Of a DNA stretch of 64,000 bases, positions 37,241-47,900 are shown piece by piece (the stretch's first letter is position 1; every line of letters starts with the position of its first letter). Under the pieces are notes generated by a model. The model searched no databases and was not told the DNA's origin. It saw only the letters and a program-made list of their open reading frames with translations. Source of the stretch: Notospermus geniculatus. Its lineage: Eukaryota > Nemertea > Pilidiophora > Heteronemertea > Lineidae. The DNA lies in contig NMRB01001437.1 in assembly GCA_002633025.1 (NCBI GenBank), positions 34,801 to 98,800 on the forward strand, written 5' to 3'. The position numbers and the translations under genes are program-made.

Positions 37241-37905
37241 TCGGCGGATTGACAATTTCTCATTTTTCAAGTGGAAGGTAGGCATACAACCATCCTCCCA
37301 TCGCAGGGCTTTGGTCTCGATTCTCTTTATACCCCCCGCACAAAGTGGACCGAGAGGAAAGCCCCTCGGTGGAGGATGGCCGAAAACAGGAAGAGCACAT
37401 GGCCGAGTTCGACTGGAACTCTCGGGTCGAGTAGCTGCCCACACACACTTCAATATTATTGCACAATATGAGGACCAAAATGGGAATTCGACGATTTTTT
37501 TGGTGCTGGTCGCCATGTTGTCACGTGATGGTCGAGTTGGGTCCTCTTCATTCCATCGAGGGTTCAACCCGAGCGACGAATTAGGTCAAATATGACGTCA
37601 AAAGAGTAGCTACCCGAGGGATTTATGGAGTTCAGGTGCGGCTCGACACGACCGAGTTGAACCTCGGGTTCCAGTCGAACTCCTTTGAATCTTCAACCTA
37701 TCACCATACGTAAATGTAAATGTAAATGTAGTCTCGCGCAAACAGTCTCTTCCACGCTCGTCACATATACCTCGTAGGGCCGGAATTGCTCCTGAGGTCA
37801 TGTGACCGGAATGGACGGGTCACAGTTCCCTCTAAATCACCCCATCTATTCAGGTAACAATAGGTCAAAGTTCGGTCCGGATTCCCGACGGGAAAAAGCT
37901 ACAGT
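37241..37905. other. Spacer upstream of GPCR, MITE remnants
   Basis: Contains CAATATTATTGCACAATATG (37,450), also found in the element near 61,780, and two GGTTCAACCYGAG-like blocks in opposite orientation (37,560 and 37,655). No gene. Confidence 0.45.
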
Positions 37906-38080
37906 CGAATAAAGGGTCGCCACTCTGATAAAGGCTTCCATGAGAAGATCGTGCCAGATTGCCATTGGTAGCTTTCTCTTATGTAATACTGCAACACCAG
38001 GTATTTCTGAAACATTTCTTGGCAATTTCACCTCTTGAAAAACTTCATCTCGTCGTGTTAACTTTAAGCAACTGACGAAA
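37906..38080. repeat. Proximal 5' flank conserved between the two GPCR copies
   Basis: ACACCAGGTATTTCTGAAAC, TTTCATCTCGTCGTGTTAA-like and CTGGCGAAAATGTTCC-like blocks match 63,665-63,800. No TATA box could be assigned. This is 5' leader or promoter DNA duplicated with the gene. Confidence 0.7.
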
Positions 38081-39100
38081 ATGTTCCAAAATCGCAGCAC
38101 CGTCTCCGAAAACGAAATCTACGATGTTCTTAATAACGTTCTCACGCTACACGTCCCCGCGCTCAGTGTCACCGGCGGGGTGATCGGGAACATGTTGTCC
38201 TTTGCTACCATGAATGCCAAGCGTAAGCAGAAATCTCCCGTCGCTTGGAATTTCAAGGTATTAGCCCTGGCAGATACGTCGAAAATCCTTGCCTCATATC
38301 TACCGTGGATATTGTTAATCAATGCCTACAGCATAATCCATCCGTGGGGGCCAGTTTTCTGCAAGTACTACTTCTTTTGCGGGTACGTGACCTACGGTAT
38401 TGCCCTCTGGTGCGTGGCACAGTTGACTGTGGATAGAGTCATCGCGGTGTGCTTGCCTCTGCACGCTGCATCATGGTGTACAATTGAAAAAGCACGGCAT
38501 CTTTTGACAATAAATATCGTTGGCCATATTGCTTTCTATTTCTACTTCTGTTGGATGGAGTATGTACCGCAGGCTGCAGTCATCGGCAATCATTACGCGG
38601 TGTGTGTCTACCCAACATCGCTCCCAGATTGGTTCCCCAAATTTTCGCAACTTTCTTTCTTCATCATCGACGTGTCGTCTACTGCGTTAACTACTGCCAT
38701 AGGGAATATTATCATTGGTGTCAAGCTTCGCCAAGAAAGGCAAAAATGGGGACGTTCGGGAAATATTCACGGGCGGAATGCGAATAAACCCAAAGAAGAG
38801 GACCAAGACGACGACAAAGGGATGCTTGTGATGTTGCTAACCATTTCGCTAGCGTTCGTGCTTATTCAGAGCTCCTATTACATAGACTGGCTTTATTGGG
38901 GAGCTCTGTTTCCTGACTATGCCGTTACGAAACCAAAACTGAGGGAATTCTGCTTCAATTTCGTTAATAACATAGTGTCTTCAAACTGTTGTATTAATTT
39001 CTATCTCTATCTTTTGTCCAGTGCGATCTTTCGTCGAGATTTGAAAAAGATGCTTAAAGACACGTTCTGCTACCGCCGACTTGGCAACGATCGAAAGTAG
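38081..39100 (+). CDS. Class A (rhodopsin-like) G-protein-coupled receptor, intronless
   Basis: The 339-residue product has seven hydrophobic segments (about 25-46, 57-80, 95-125, 142-163, 188-213, 247-271, 289-312) and class A landmarks. These are GN at 36-37 in TM1, LALAD at 61-65 in TM2 (D65), Cys94 before TM3 with Cys175 in the second extracellular loop (the expected disulfide), DRV at 118-120 in place of DRY, N306xxxY310 in TM7 with Phe instead of Pro, and an FRRDL helix 8 (317-321). An N-glycosylation site (NRS, 4-6) lies in the short N-terminus. The third cytoplasmic loop is acidic (EEDQDDDKG, 239-247). TM6 lacks the usual FxxCWxP core. The start is the first ATG and is kept in the second copy. 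Layout recalls orphan peptide-type receptors of invertebrates (a general resemblance to the GPR139/142 and FMRFamide receptor groups), but ligand and subfamily cannot be assigned from sequence. Confidence 0.93.
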   Translation: MFQNRSTVSENEIYDVLNNVLTLHVPALSVTGGVIGNMLSFATMNAKRKQKSPVAWNFKVLALADTSKILASYLPWILLINAYSIIHPWGPVFCKYYFFCGYVTYGIALWCVAQLTVDRVIAVCLPLHAASWCTIEKARHLLTINIVGHIAFYFYFCWMEYVPQAAVIGNHYAVCVYPTSLPDWFPKFSQLSFFIIDVSSTALTTAIGNIIIGVKLRQERQKWGRSGNIHGRNANKPKEEDQDDDKGMLVMLLTISLAFVLIQSSYYIDWLYWGALFPDYAVTKPKLREFCFNFVNNIVSSNCCINFYLYLLSSAIFRRDLKKMLKDTFCYRRLGNDRK

Positions 39101-39163
39101 GCTTAGCCCATGCATTAGGTGACTCTTTCTCCCTCCCCAACGTGATAAGACTGGTCTCCTGTC

Positions 39164-40830
39164 TATGAGGCGCCATGTGGGAATTTAATTCTTTACCAAA
39201 ATTATTTGAAATAATATCATTGTTTCAAACCATAAATGTACGTATTTTGACTTATTTCATCCAATAAAAGTATAAACAAAACCATGGAATTATTTTTCAA
39301 ACCATGAATTAGACTAAACACATGGTTTCATTCCATAAAACTTAGACAAATTCATGGTTTTGAAAACATACCATGCTTTCAAACCATAACAAAATCATGT
39401 CAAACCATTAAGTTCATGCAAATTCATGGTTTGCAAATCACGAAAAATCGGCAAATATCTTGGTTTTCAAACCATGAATATCAAATCCTCATGGATTGCA
39501 AACAATGAACATTGCAAAAATCATGGTTTGCAAACCATGATAATCCACAAAACCATGGTTTTCGATCCCATGATTACAGCCAAACTCATGGTTTACCATC
39601 CTGAGAATCTCAGGTCATTTACGGTCGTACCCTCCCTCAATGCCCTGAGGACATCCACCCCATTTCAGTGGAGTAGAGGGCTATTCCCTCATGTGTACTT
39701 CCCATTGGTAATTCACGAATAAGCCATGCACTGCAGTGGGGGAACGCCACTTGGTGTAATGGGCAGATATCGCGCCTAGTGCTACAACGTCTGCACATAG
39801 ATCTGGTGTAACGAAGTACCGGATACCAGGTTTGTAGCACTGCATCTCATTCCATAATTTATGTACGCTGTCGAATGATAGCTGCCCCAAATTCATGAAC
39901 TCGATCATACCTTCGTATTTTGAAGCCATTGGTACGTACTCGTAACAGAGATAATCCGTGAGAATCATTTTGACGCGAGTTTATTCAGGAACAATCAGAA
40001 ATTCAGCGAGTTTGTCAGCGAATCGAGAAAATCCATATTTGGGAATGACCAAGACGGGATAGAAGCTTCGCTGTGATTGGCTGAATTTGGCGGAGTGAAC
40101 TGCTCCGCTGGTTCCCCACTAAAATGGCATGGATGTCGCCAGGGTCTGAACCAAGCGCGAGTGGGGGAGTCGGTTGTGAAGACCCTGGGTGCGAGGATGA
40201 TGGTTTACAAACCATGGAAATAGTCAAATCAAAGGTATGCGTATAATTGTATGCGCAGTGGAACAATGGACTGATCCTCGGCCCGCTGTCTACTGGTCGA
40301 CTGCAGCGGAACGGAACGAAGCGAGGGCAGAGACCAGTCTATGTTCCACTGCGCATACAATTATACGCATACCATGGATGCGGCGATTTCCATGGTTTGC
40401 AAACCATGTGTTTGGCACTATCATGGTTTCCCAAACCATGCTTTTGCGGATTATCATGGTTTGCAAAGCATGATTTTTGCAATTTGCAATGTTTACAATC
40501 CATGATGCGTTCACATTATTACTGTTTGAAAACAAATAATTTTGCCGATTTTATGGTTTTGTATATCATTCTCATGGTTTGCAAACCATGAAATTGCATG
40601 AACTTCATGGTTTGAAAGTAAGTTATGTTTTCAAAACCATGAATTTGTGAAAGTTTCATGGGAATGAAACCATGTTTAATATAAATTCTGGTTTGAATAA
40701 TAATTTCATGGTTTTATGTATAACTTTATTGGATGAAATAAGTCAAAATACGTACATTTATGGTTTGAAACAATGACATTATTTCCAAATAATTTTAGGA
40801 AACAATTAAATTCCCACATGGCGCCTCATA
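39164..40830. mobile_element. 1.67-kb fold-back element of CATGGTTTGCAAACCATG arrays, 6-bp TSD
   Basis: The terminal inverted repeats TATGAGGCGCCATGTGGGAA / TTCCCACATGGCGCCTCATA are flanked by CCTGTC on both sides (39,158-39,163 and 40,831-40,836). Each arm (about 450-600 bp) is an irregular array of 30-40-bp units centred on ATGGTTTGCAAACCATGA, which is itself palindromic. The middle (39,620-40,200) is unrelated. An inner inverted pair, GGTATGCGTATAATTGTATG (40,231) and its complement (40,353-40,373), marks a further insertion. It begins 63 bp after the GPCR stop, so it may form much of that gene's 3' end. Confidence 0.85.
39681..39968 (-). other. Open frame inside the fold-back element (95 residues)
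   Basis: The frame begins at an ATG (MILTDYLCYEYVPMASKYEG) and includes FVTPDLCADVVALGAISAHY. Composition looks protein-like and the frame sits exactly in the non-repetitive core. I do not recognise it. It could be a captured host exon or chance. Confidence 0.25.
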
Positions 40831-40844
40831 CCTGTCCAACCTAT

Positions 40845-41194
40845 ATATCGGGTGTCCCAAAAAAAGTGAACCGCTTTTTTTGACAAGTATTTTCTCAGCT
40901 ACAGATGAACCGAATTCATTGGAATTTTTCGCAGAGTAACCTTAGGGTATCATCAACAAGTCTGCAAAATATCTAGCAGATCGGTCGCAAATTATGCGAG
41001 TATTGTCAAATTCAAAACATGCTGTTTTGAATTTGACAATACTCGCGCAATGTGTGACTGATCTCTTAGATATTTTGCAGACTTGTTGATGATATCCTGA
41101 GGTTACTCTGTGAAAAATTCCAATGAATTCGGTTTATCTATCGCTGAGAAAATACTTGTCAAAAAGCGGTTCACTTTTTTTGGGACACCCGATA
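40845..41194. mobile_element. 350-bp near-perfect palindrome, mariner-type ends
   Basis: Ends ATATCGGGTGTCCC and GGGACACCCGATAT, followed inward by AAAAAAAGTGAACCGCTTTT. The arms of about 165 bp differ at only a few bases around the loop ATGCTG. The GGTGTCCCAAAA terminus and flanking TA steps fit Tc1/mariner-type MITEs. Confidence 0.8.
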
Positions 41195-41410
41195 TAGCCA
41201 ATGGTAAGAGCGAGGCTGGACTGATACTATGTCGAAACAAATATGGCCGCCATACCTTTATCACTCGAGAATTCTTCACAATTCCTCACAATACCTAATT
41301 GGCAACTTAGATCATTCAGATAGATGTATATACGACGTTTCCTGAAGGTCAAAGGTTACGTCGGCCGTCGCGAGGCACAAAACCTAACGCATACTGTTGG
41401 GCTTTAATAG

Positions 41411-42037
41411 CGAGGTTTTGCAAACCTGGCGATAAATACGAAGTACGAAATGCCCCCGAAATAGGACTACATTTCAAGGACTTAAAGGAGCTGGACGTCC
41501 AAGTTGTAAACACTCACTCACTGGTTCCCTATCCACACGACGCCTGCGGTGCTGCCACCTATTGTCGGTGATATGTACTGACGTGAATATCGTGAGTGAG
41601 TTGCATTGGACCGGGCACCAGTCTAACGATCACGGTGCGCTACTGGTGCTGCCACCTTTACGCCGAAGGAATAAAACTAGTTTGCGACCATGTTTGTAAA
41701 CAAACCAGCTTGTTTACAACTTCGGCGTCTAACTCCTTTAATGTGTTTCTGCAGATGGTTGGTACCACAGATATCGCCTGCTGCAAGAGCGTCTTTTAGC
41801 GTATGAGGCAAGACCGATAGAGTTGCGGTATATGTTAACCTTGCAATTTACAAGTAGGCCTGCCTTTCTTCAAAGAAGTGGAAATTAAAAAAGTTGCACC
41901 AAAACACTGTCCGACATCATATGCTAAAAGACGTACTGGCAGCAGGGATGTTTGTGGCAGAAATAGGCAATCATCATGAAAAATAAAGTAGAGTTTGGCA
42001 ATTTCGTGATTCGTGTTTTGTCAGGCTTTCGAAACCA
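41411..42037. mobile_element. MITE family B, copy 2, with internal insertion
   Basis: The outer parts match family B (ATACGAAGTACGAAATG; GGTTGGTACCACAGATATCG; TTCGTGTTTTGTCAGGCTTTCG). The left half is interrupted by an inverted pair, TAAAGGAGCTGGACGTCCAA (41,482) against GGCGTCTAACTCCTTTAATG (41,723-41,742), indicating a nested element of about 260 bp. Confidence 0.65.
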
Positions 42038-42259
42038 CTTGCCACAAGAACGAGAAAGGGTGCATCTCTTTCTGCACCCTAACCTATTGCTGATAAGTCA
42101 AAAAAGCAAATAGCACCATATTTTACTTTAACGAAATGTTAATTCCACGGCTCCGCCACCTGATGAAAAGCAGGTTGATTTTCTGCCTCTAGTAGCAAAT
42201 GCAAAGAGAAGAACAGCACAAAAATTGACACACAATATATGATAAATAAAAAGGCAATT

Positions 42260-42400
42260 TCCAGAGTGTTTGCGAATTTTCGACCCCAACCGGGGTCTTC
42301 TTCAGGCTGGTACTTTAGTTTCGGATTGTAAAGTACCAGCCTGAAGAAGACCCCGGTTTGGGTCGAAAATTCGCAAACACTCTGGAAATTGCCTTTCTGG
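42260..42400. repeat. Dispersed CCCCGGTTGGGG repeat, inverted pair
   Basis: GCGAATTTTCGACCCCAACC and GGTCTTCTTCAGGCTGGTAC are followed after a short loop by their reverse complements. Two copies of the dispersed repeat lie head to head. Confidence 0.8.
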
Positions 42401-42696
42401 TAGCAATGGATGGTATTTTCAGAAATGGGCTTACCTTGCGAATTTGGCCCACACCTCTCGGGCCTTCGTTTATTACATGTAGAAATAAGAGGATTTTACA
42501 GAAAATTTCTGCAGCAGAGTATCATGGACTGGATCTGTACAATTACAGACTTCAGTCTCTGTTAACATTTCTTTGAGGCTAACCAAATGATGATTTTATA
42601 CTGCTCTCAGAAAGCATCATTATGGAAAGTCCAATCGAGTCCAACCAACCAAGAATACAGAACAAATCGTATCATATGTAAATTTACAGAAAGTTC

Positions 42697-42813
42697 CGGG
42701 CCCGAATGCATAAAGGTGGAATAAGCTTTTATTCCAGGTACAGCTTCACGTTATAACGTTAGTTTATACATGTACCTGGAATAAGTTTATTCCACCTTTA
42801 TACATACAGGCCC
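42697..42813. mobile_element. Short MITE, 117-bp hairpin
   Basis: GGGCCCGAATGCATAAAGGT and GGAATAAG at the left pair with CTTATTCC-like, CACCTTTATACATACAGGCCC at the right. Confidence 0.7.
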
Positions 42814-43429
42814 TGGGGACTGCTGCAGGCAATTTCTGTAAAATCATTACATGTACAATAATTAACAATGTTTGAGTATTTACTATAGGTCCCCTTGGGA
42901 AGTTTTTAGAGCATGGTCTTACTACATGTACTTATCCCCAAATACAAGGGGAGATATAGGGTCGATATTCAGCCTTTCCACAACTTTCCTGCTGCACATG
43001 TCCATTTATGTCCTACACACGTTCAAAGGGAGTAGCGTTTTCCGTGTCGCCATCAAAGTCCGAGCGTTCTGGGCTTTCGTACCAATGTGATGGCGTCAAC
43101 TTCGCCAGGCGAGCAAAAGGATGCATGGCTGGGGGAGGGGGGTCATTCGTCTAAAATTCAAAAATACAGCAGGAGGTCAGATTCGGGATCCTCGGCATCC
43201 ATCCTGTGATTGATGCAGCAGCGAGAGGAAGAACGAGATTCGCGGGGGATGATAGGACAAAAAAGGTGGTGTCAATTAGGGCAGATACCTATTACAAAAG
43301 AATTCAAAGATTGTATTTTTGTATATCGATTTAATAAACCAGCAAAGATCACGCTGAAAACCTCAAAAATCAGAACGCTTATAATATGTAGAAACAGAAA
43401 AATCTTAAAAGTCAAGTCAACTATAAAAA

Positions 43430-43500
43430 CAGAACACAACATTGGAACAGAACACAACATTGGAACAGAATATTTCAGCATTGGAACAAAACACTCGATA
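43430..43500. repeat. ACATTGGAACAGAAC tandem repeat, array 1
   Basis: Three to four units of AACATTGGAACAGAACAC, with the variant ending TATTTCAGCATTGG, ending in ATTGGAACAAAACACT. The same units form array 2 at 43,885. Confidence 0.85.
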
Positions 43501-43514
43501 ATAAGCAAGAAGTC

Positions 43515-43640
43515 AATCTCCAGAATTCACGAATTTTACAATCTGAAACTCTAAAAAAGTCTTTTAGAGTTTCAAGTTCCACTTGAAAAAGACCCCGGTT
43601 GGGGTCGAAAATTCGTGAATTCTGGAGATTGACACACAAA
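43515..43640. repeat. Dispersed CCCCGGTTGGGG repeat, inverted pair
   Basis: TCTCCAGAATTCACGAATTT at 43,515 pairs with AATTCGTGAATTCTGGAGAT at 43,610. AAAAGACCCCGGTTGGGGTC at 43,588 is the shared dispersed core. Confidence 0.75.
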
Positions 43641-43759
43641 ATGATAATGAGCAAGAAGTCAATTTTCTGCCTTTTTGTATCTTGGACTCCGACTGGCATT
43701 GTGTTTAGTAGGAAGCAAATGTCTTTCCCCTTAGAAACTATTTCTATTTCATATTCGCA

Positions 43760-44085
43760 TTGGAACAAAGGTACCATACAACATTGGAACAGAACGTTGA
43801 AACTGGCAGCCAATGCATTGGCTATTAGTACATGTATACCCGTGAGGGCTCAAACTCGTCCGCGTCAAGTCAACTATAAAAGAGAACACAACATTGGAAC
43901 AGAACACAACAACATTGGAACAGAACACAACAACATTGGAACAGAATATTTCAGCATTGGAACAGAACACAACATTGGAACAGAATATTTCAGCATTGGA
44001 ACAGAACACAACATTGGAACAGAATATTTCAGCATTGGAACAAAACACTGGCATTGGAACAAAGGTAGACATTGGAACCGAACTT
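43760..44085. repeat. ACATTGGAACAGAAC tandem repeat, array 2
   Basis: About ten units of ACATTGGAACAGAA with alternating spacers CACAACA and TATTTCAGC. Scattered single units lie from 43,760. Apparent frames on both strands are repeat artefacts. Confidence 0.85.
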
Positions 44086-44746
44086 TGAACTTGGCCGCCA
44101 ATGCATTCGCTATGAGTGTCTACACCCGTGACGGCTGAAACAACTGCGAGTGATCAAACACTGGCGAAGGTTGGTCACCAGCGACTCATTGTGGGAGAAA
44201 CGCAGGCCGAACGAATAACGGAAAAACGTGAAGAACAAGGGGCAACAATAACTGGCAGATCATTATATGCCGTTATACGGTTAACTAAGTACGGCTTGTC
44301 ATTAAATTAGCAGTAAAACACATTAAGGGGAACGCCATTTTGAAACTGAAAATCATGAACATACATGTAAACACAACACGAAAAACGATCTGAAACCGGG
44401 TGACGTGACGCAATCCATTATTCAGCAATGGTCGAGTCTGCCGCAACGTCATTCAGCTTCAGACCGAGGTTATGGTTGAAATTTCGGCGGAAGTGCGCAG
44501 ATCTTTCTCGTTTGCGTCAATTTGAGAACGGTCTATTCTGCAATTTTTAAACTTGAACTGAGGAATCAACCACCATCTTGAAAATGCAGCAAGTAGTCCC
44601 AAATCTTCCCATGATGCCTTCAGCGCGCGGTGACAGGTGACGTCAGTGCGAGGTACGAGCGCTACCTGTCGTGACAATGGTCTCAAACCTTACGCTATCC
44701 GGCCATTCTCTGAATATTCCAGATTCTGAAACTGCCGTCGCACACT

Positions 44747-44931
44747 TTAATACGTAGCTGTGTCGGGCGAAAACTTTGGCGTCTCGAAGTTGAATTCCAG
44801 CTGTGGCCTCCTCGGCTTCGATCTTTGTCTACGCCGCCGGACGACAATGGCTGCGGCAAGCACGACCACCATGAAAACCATAAATCCAGCAGGGATAGCG
44901 ATCATCAGGATGGATTTGCGCGAGATTTTTA
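44747..44931 (-). CDS. ZP gene exon 19: transmembrane helix and cytoplasmic tail
   Basis: Acceptor TATTGTCATTCCAG in phase 1. It encodes IKISRKSILMIAIPAGFMVF, then MVVVLAAAIVV (one helix of about 23 residues), then the stop-transfer run RRRRQR and a tail ending TPKFSPDTATY and TAA at 44,749-44,747. It is present once in the window, so both ZP cassettes depend on it for membrane anchoring. A copy of the dispersed CCCCGGTTGGGG repeat sits about 60 bp upstream, in the intron. Confidence 0.9.
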
Positions 44932-47900
44932 CTGGAATGACAATAAACCATATTAACTGAAACTAGATACCGAAAGTCGTCTCCGAATTTCGCAAATTTT
45001 CGACCCCAACCGGGGTCTTCCTCAGGCACTTTCGAGTAGAGGCCCCAGCGTATCAATTTTGTGTGTCGTCTGTGCTCTACGTTGGATATCACAACTCTAG
45101 CTACAAGTAAATAATCCAAGGAGAGATTTTTGGTGTCGCGAGAGTCGATTGTCGCCAAACGTGGGTCATCGCCAATAGGGAAGTTTCGCAAATCTGACAA
45201 AACATGAAGCACGAAACACGTAATTGGACTTCATTTCCAAGACATTTCCGGAGATGTACCACAAATATCGCCTGCTGCAACAGCATTTTTTAGCGTACGA
45301 CGTTGGACCGATAGAGTTATGGTGTTTATTAAACTGTGTCTTTCGTTTCCTCCACTTCGTATCCCAAGTGGAAATCTAAAAATTCAAGGTGCATCATAAT
45401 TCTCTCGGTTTTACATGATACGCTAAGAGACGCACTGGCAGCAGGGACATTTGTGGTACCAACCATCTCCAGAAATGCATTCGGTCCTGGAAATGAAGTT
45501 GAATTTCGTATTTCGTACTTAGTGTTTCGTCAGATTTCCGAAACCTTCCTATTGATGCACCTCGTATGCAATGAGCAATAACAACGGACATCTAAAACAG
45601 GACATTCTTTCCTGTTACACCGAGGACTGTTTAGCAGACCACTTACTCTTCGAAGAATCCTTTTCATCGCCGAGGTCCAGATTATCTCGAGTATCTCGAC
45701 GGACTCTGACAGGTCCACTCTGGATGGATGACACCAATTCCGTCGGCGCCCCTGATGGCAGTTCGCGGACTTCCCTCTTCAGTATCACCTCTTCAGCAAT
45801 GGCCCTCCTCTTCCTCCGTGCGGTAGTACAGTTAACCTGCAATTAAGTGGAAGCTGTTGTACATTTTCCTTTGCTTGGATTCGGGCCCCTCAGAAGAGCA
45901 ATAAAGACACCAAGTTGACTGTTTTTATGGTCCAATGCGATCACTGCTCTACCACTAGGTGTCACTACGGCCCAATTCAATGCATCTAACGGACCCAGTC
46001 ATTATCGATCGAGCAGCAATCACGTAGATTTTCCTGTACATTGGTCCGTTAAGACTTTACTGCCATCTGTTGGCAATATGCGCGGCTGACTGCTCCTATT
46101 ACATTAGGTAAATAAAAACAAAGAAATCCACCCAACATGAAAAACGGGTACAGTTTTCCAAGAGAAAAAGCGCGTGAATGGCATATTCAGGGAGTGGCAG
46201 CAATGTCACAAACCCATAGACCCTCGGATGGCGAGGGTGTCTTGACCTGCACTTCATGTACACCATACACGCTCGGTACATTAAAGTAGTTCCATGAAGT
46301 AAAATCAGTAAGTGTCATGGCTGCCCCGTCTCTGAAAATCTGGCAGCATTCATGGAATTCACGTGCGGAGTACTTATCTGTTCCTTGCTAATATTGCTCT
46401 CAAACAAGGGATAAACACCTAACTTTATGATACGCATGTTGTTTGATCTTCAAAATTTAACATTTCTTGGGAAAGTGTTCCGACTACAAGTCGTTTGTTT
46501 CAACCTAATAGGGAGGTTTAGAAAGCAAACGACAAACGTAAACGTTAACGACAACGTTATTTTTGTACCGAAAATGCAATATAAAATCTGGTTAGTGTGT
46601 AGTGTGAAAAATAACGTTGACGTAAAGTTTACGTTTATCGTTTCATTGCAAACCTCCCTATTAATTAGTGCGTTCAAAGACGAAACTAGGTTCAGCCTGT
46701 ACAAAAACAGGATTGGGAGCAATGTGAAACGATGTAGGAACGAATATCCTGGTACGTTCGTCATGCCTATGGAAGAGAAATGAACGTTTGAAAATACTCA
46801 CCGGTTCGCAGTTCTCGTCATTCCTACAAACACGGACAGCACAGTGGAAGAAGACGAAGTCCGTATCCTCGAATTGGAACATGGGGAATAAACCGGTCAT
46901 TGAGATTTTCGCATTGACTGGGTCCGGTTGGAAATTGTTTCTTCGTGTCAGGTAGGAATCCTCGACTGGGCAGCTGAAAGAATGGGGAAATGACGTTCTT
47001 TTCTTAGTGAGAAAGTTGGAACTTTAACATGATATATCCAGCGATAATCGAGTCCACAAGGGCAATGGGTCATATGAATAAAGACTAGCAAATGCTTTTA
47101 CTTCAGATTTGTACAGCATTGCCTAGTGCACTTGCATTGCAAAATTCAAGTAAAAGCATTTAGTCTTATTCGGCGACCGGTGTCGGTTCCTTGCGATCGT
47201 ATTCAAATGGCAGGTAGCAGGTTGCAAAGCAGGTCGCAATGCAGAAAATCAGGATTACTAGTTTTAGATGAGACCGATGAGCAACGGCCTGGATTGATCC
47301 CAATTGAAAAATGTCCACTTTATTGGGTCTATTTCTGATAGATATGATTTTTATAACTTCTAAACCCCAAAAAAACCGGTACATGACGTGCACTTGGCTC
47401 TGGTACTTTAGGAGGATCCTGGGGCCTGATTCACAAAGCACACTTCGGCTAAGTGTGGTCTTAGTGTACTCTTAACTATTGTTCATAAATCCCCACACAA
47501 TAGTTAAGAGTACTCTAAGATCACACTTAGGCGTAAGTGTGCTTTGTGAATCAGGCCCCTGGTAGCTATACACTTACGCTTCATAGAGGAGTAAGATTGA
47601 CGATGTTGCCGGATCTGCTAGTTCTGGTCTGTTCGAGGCTATGCAGACTTCAGGCCTGATCGAATGGTAGACGTCCTTGTCTTCCGTCATCTCTATGATC
47701 AACATGGCAGGCTGACCCAGACGGAGGCCTTGCAGGGTAGCGTCACGGCCAAATTCGTCTTTGACTTTCATCATTACAGAAGGGTGGACCTCTTCTCCTT
47801 CGGATGCCATTGCAATGAAACTGGAAAAGACAATACATGTACATGTACCACATGTAAGACAATCTTATAATTGATGGTGGCCATGTTGGATATTTTATCA

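Noticed and set aside
43599-44138. A 179-residue plus-strand frame and matching minus frames
   Set aside because: Made of the ACATTGGAACAGAAC tandem repeat.
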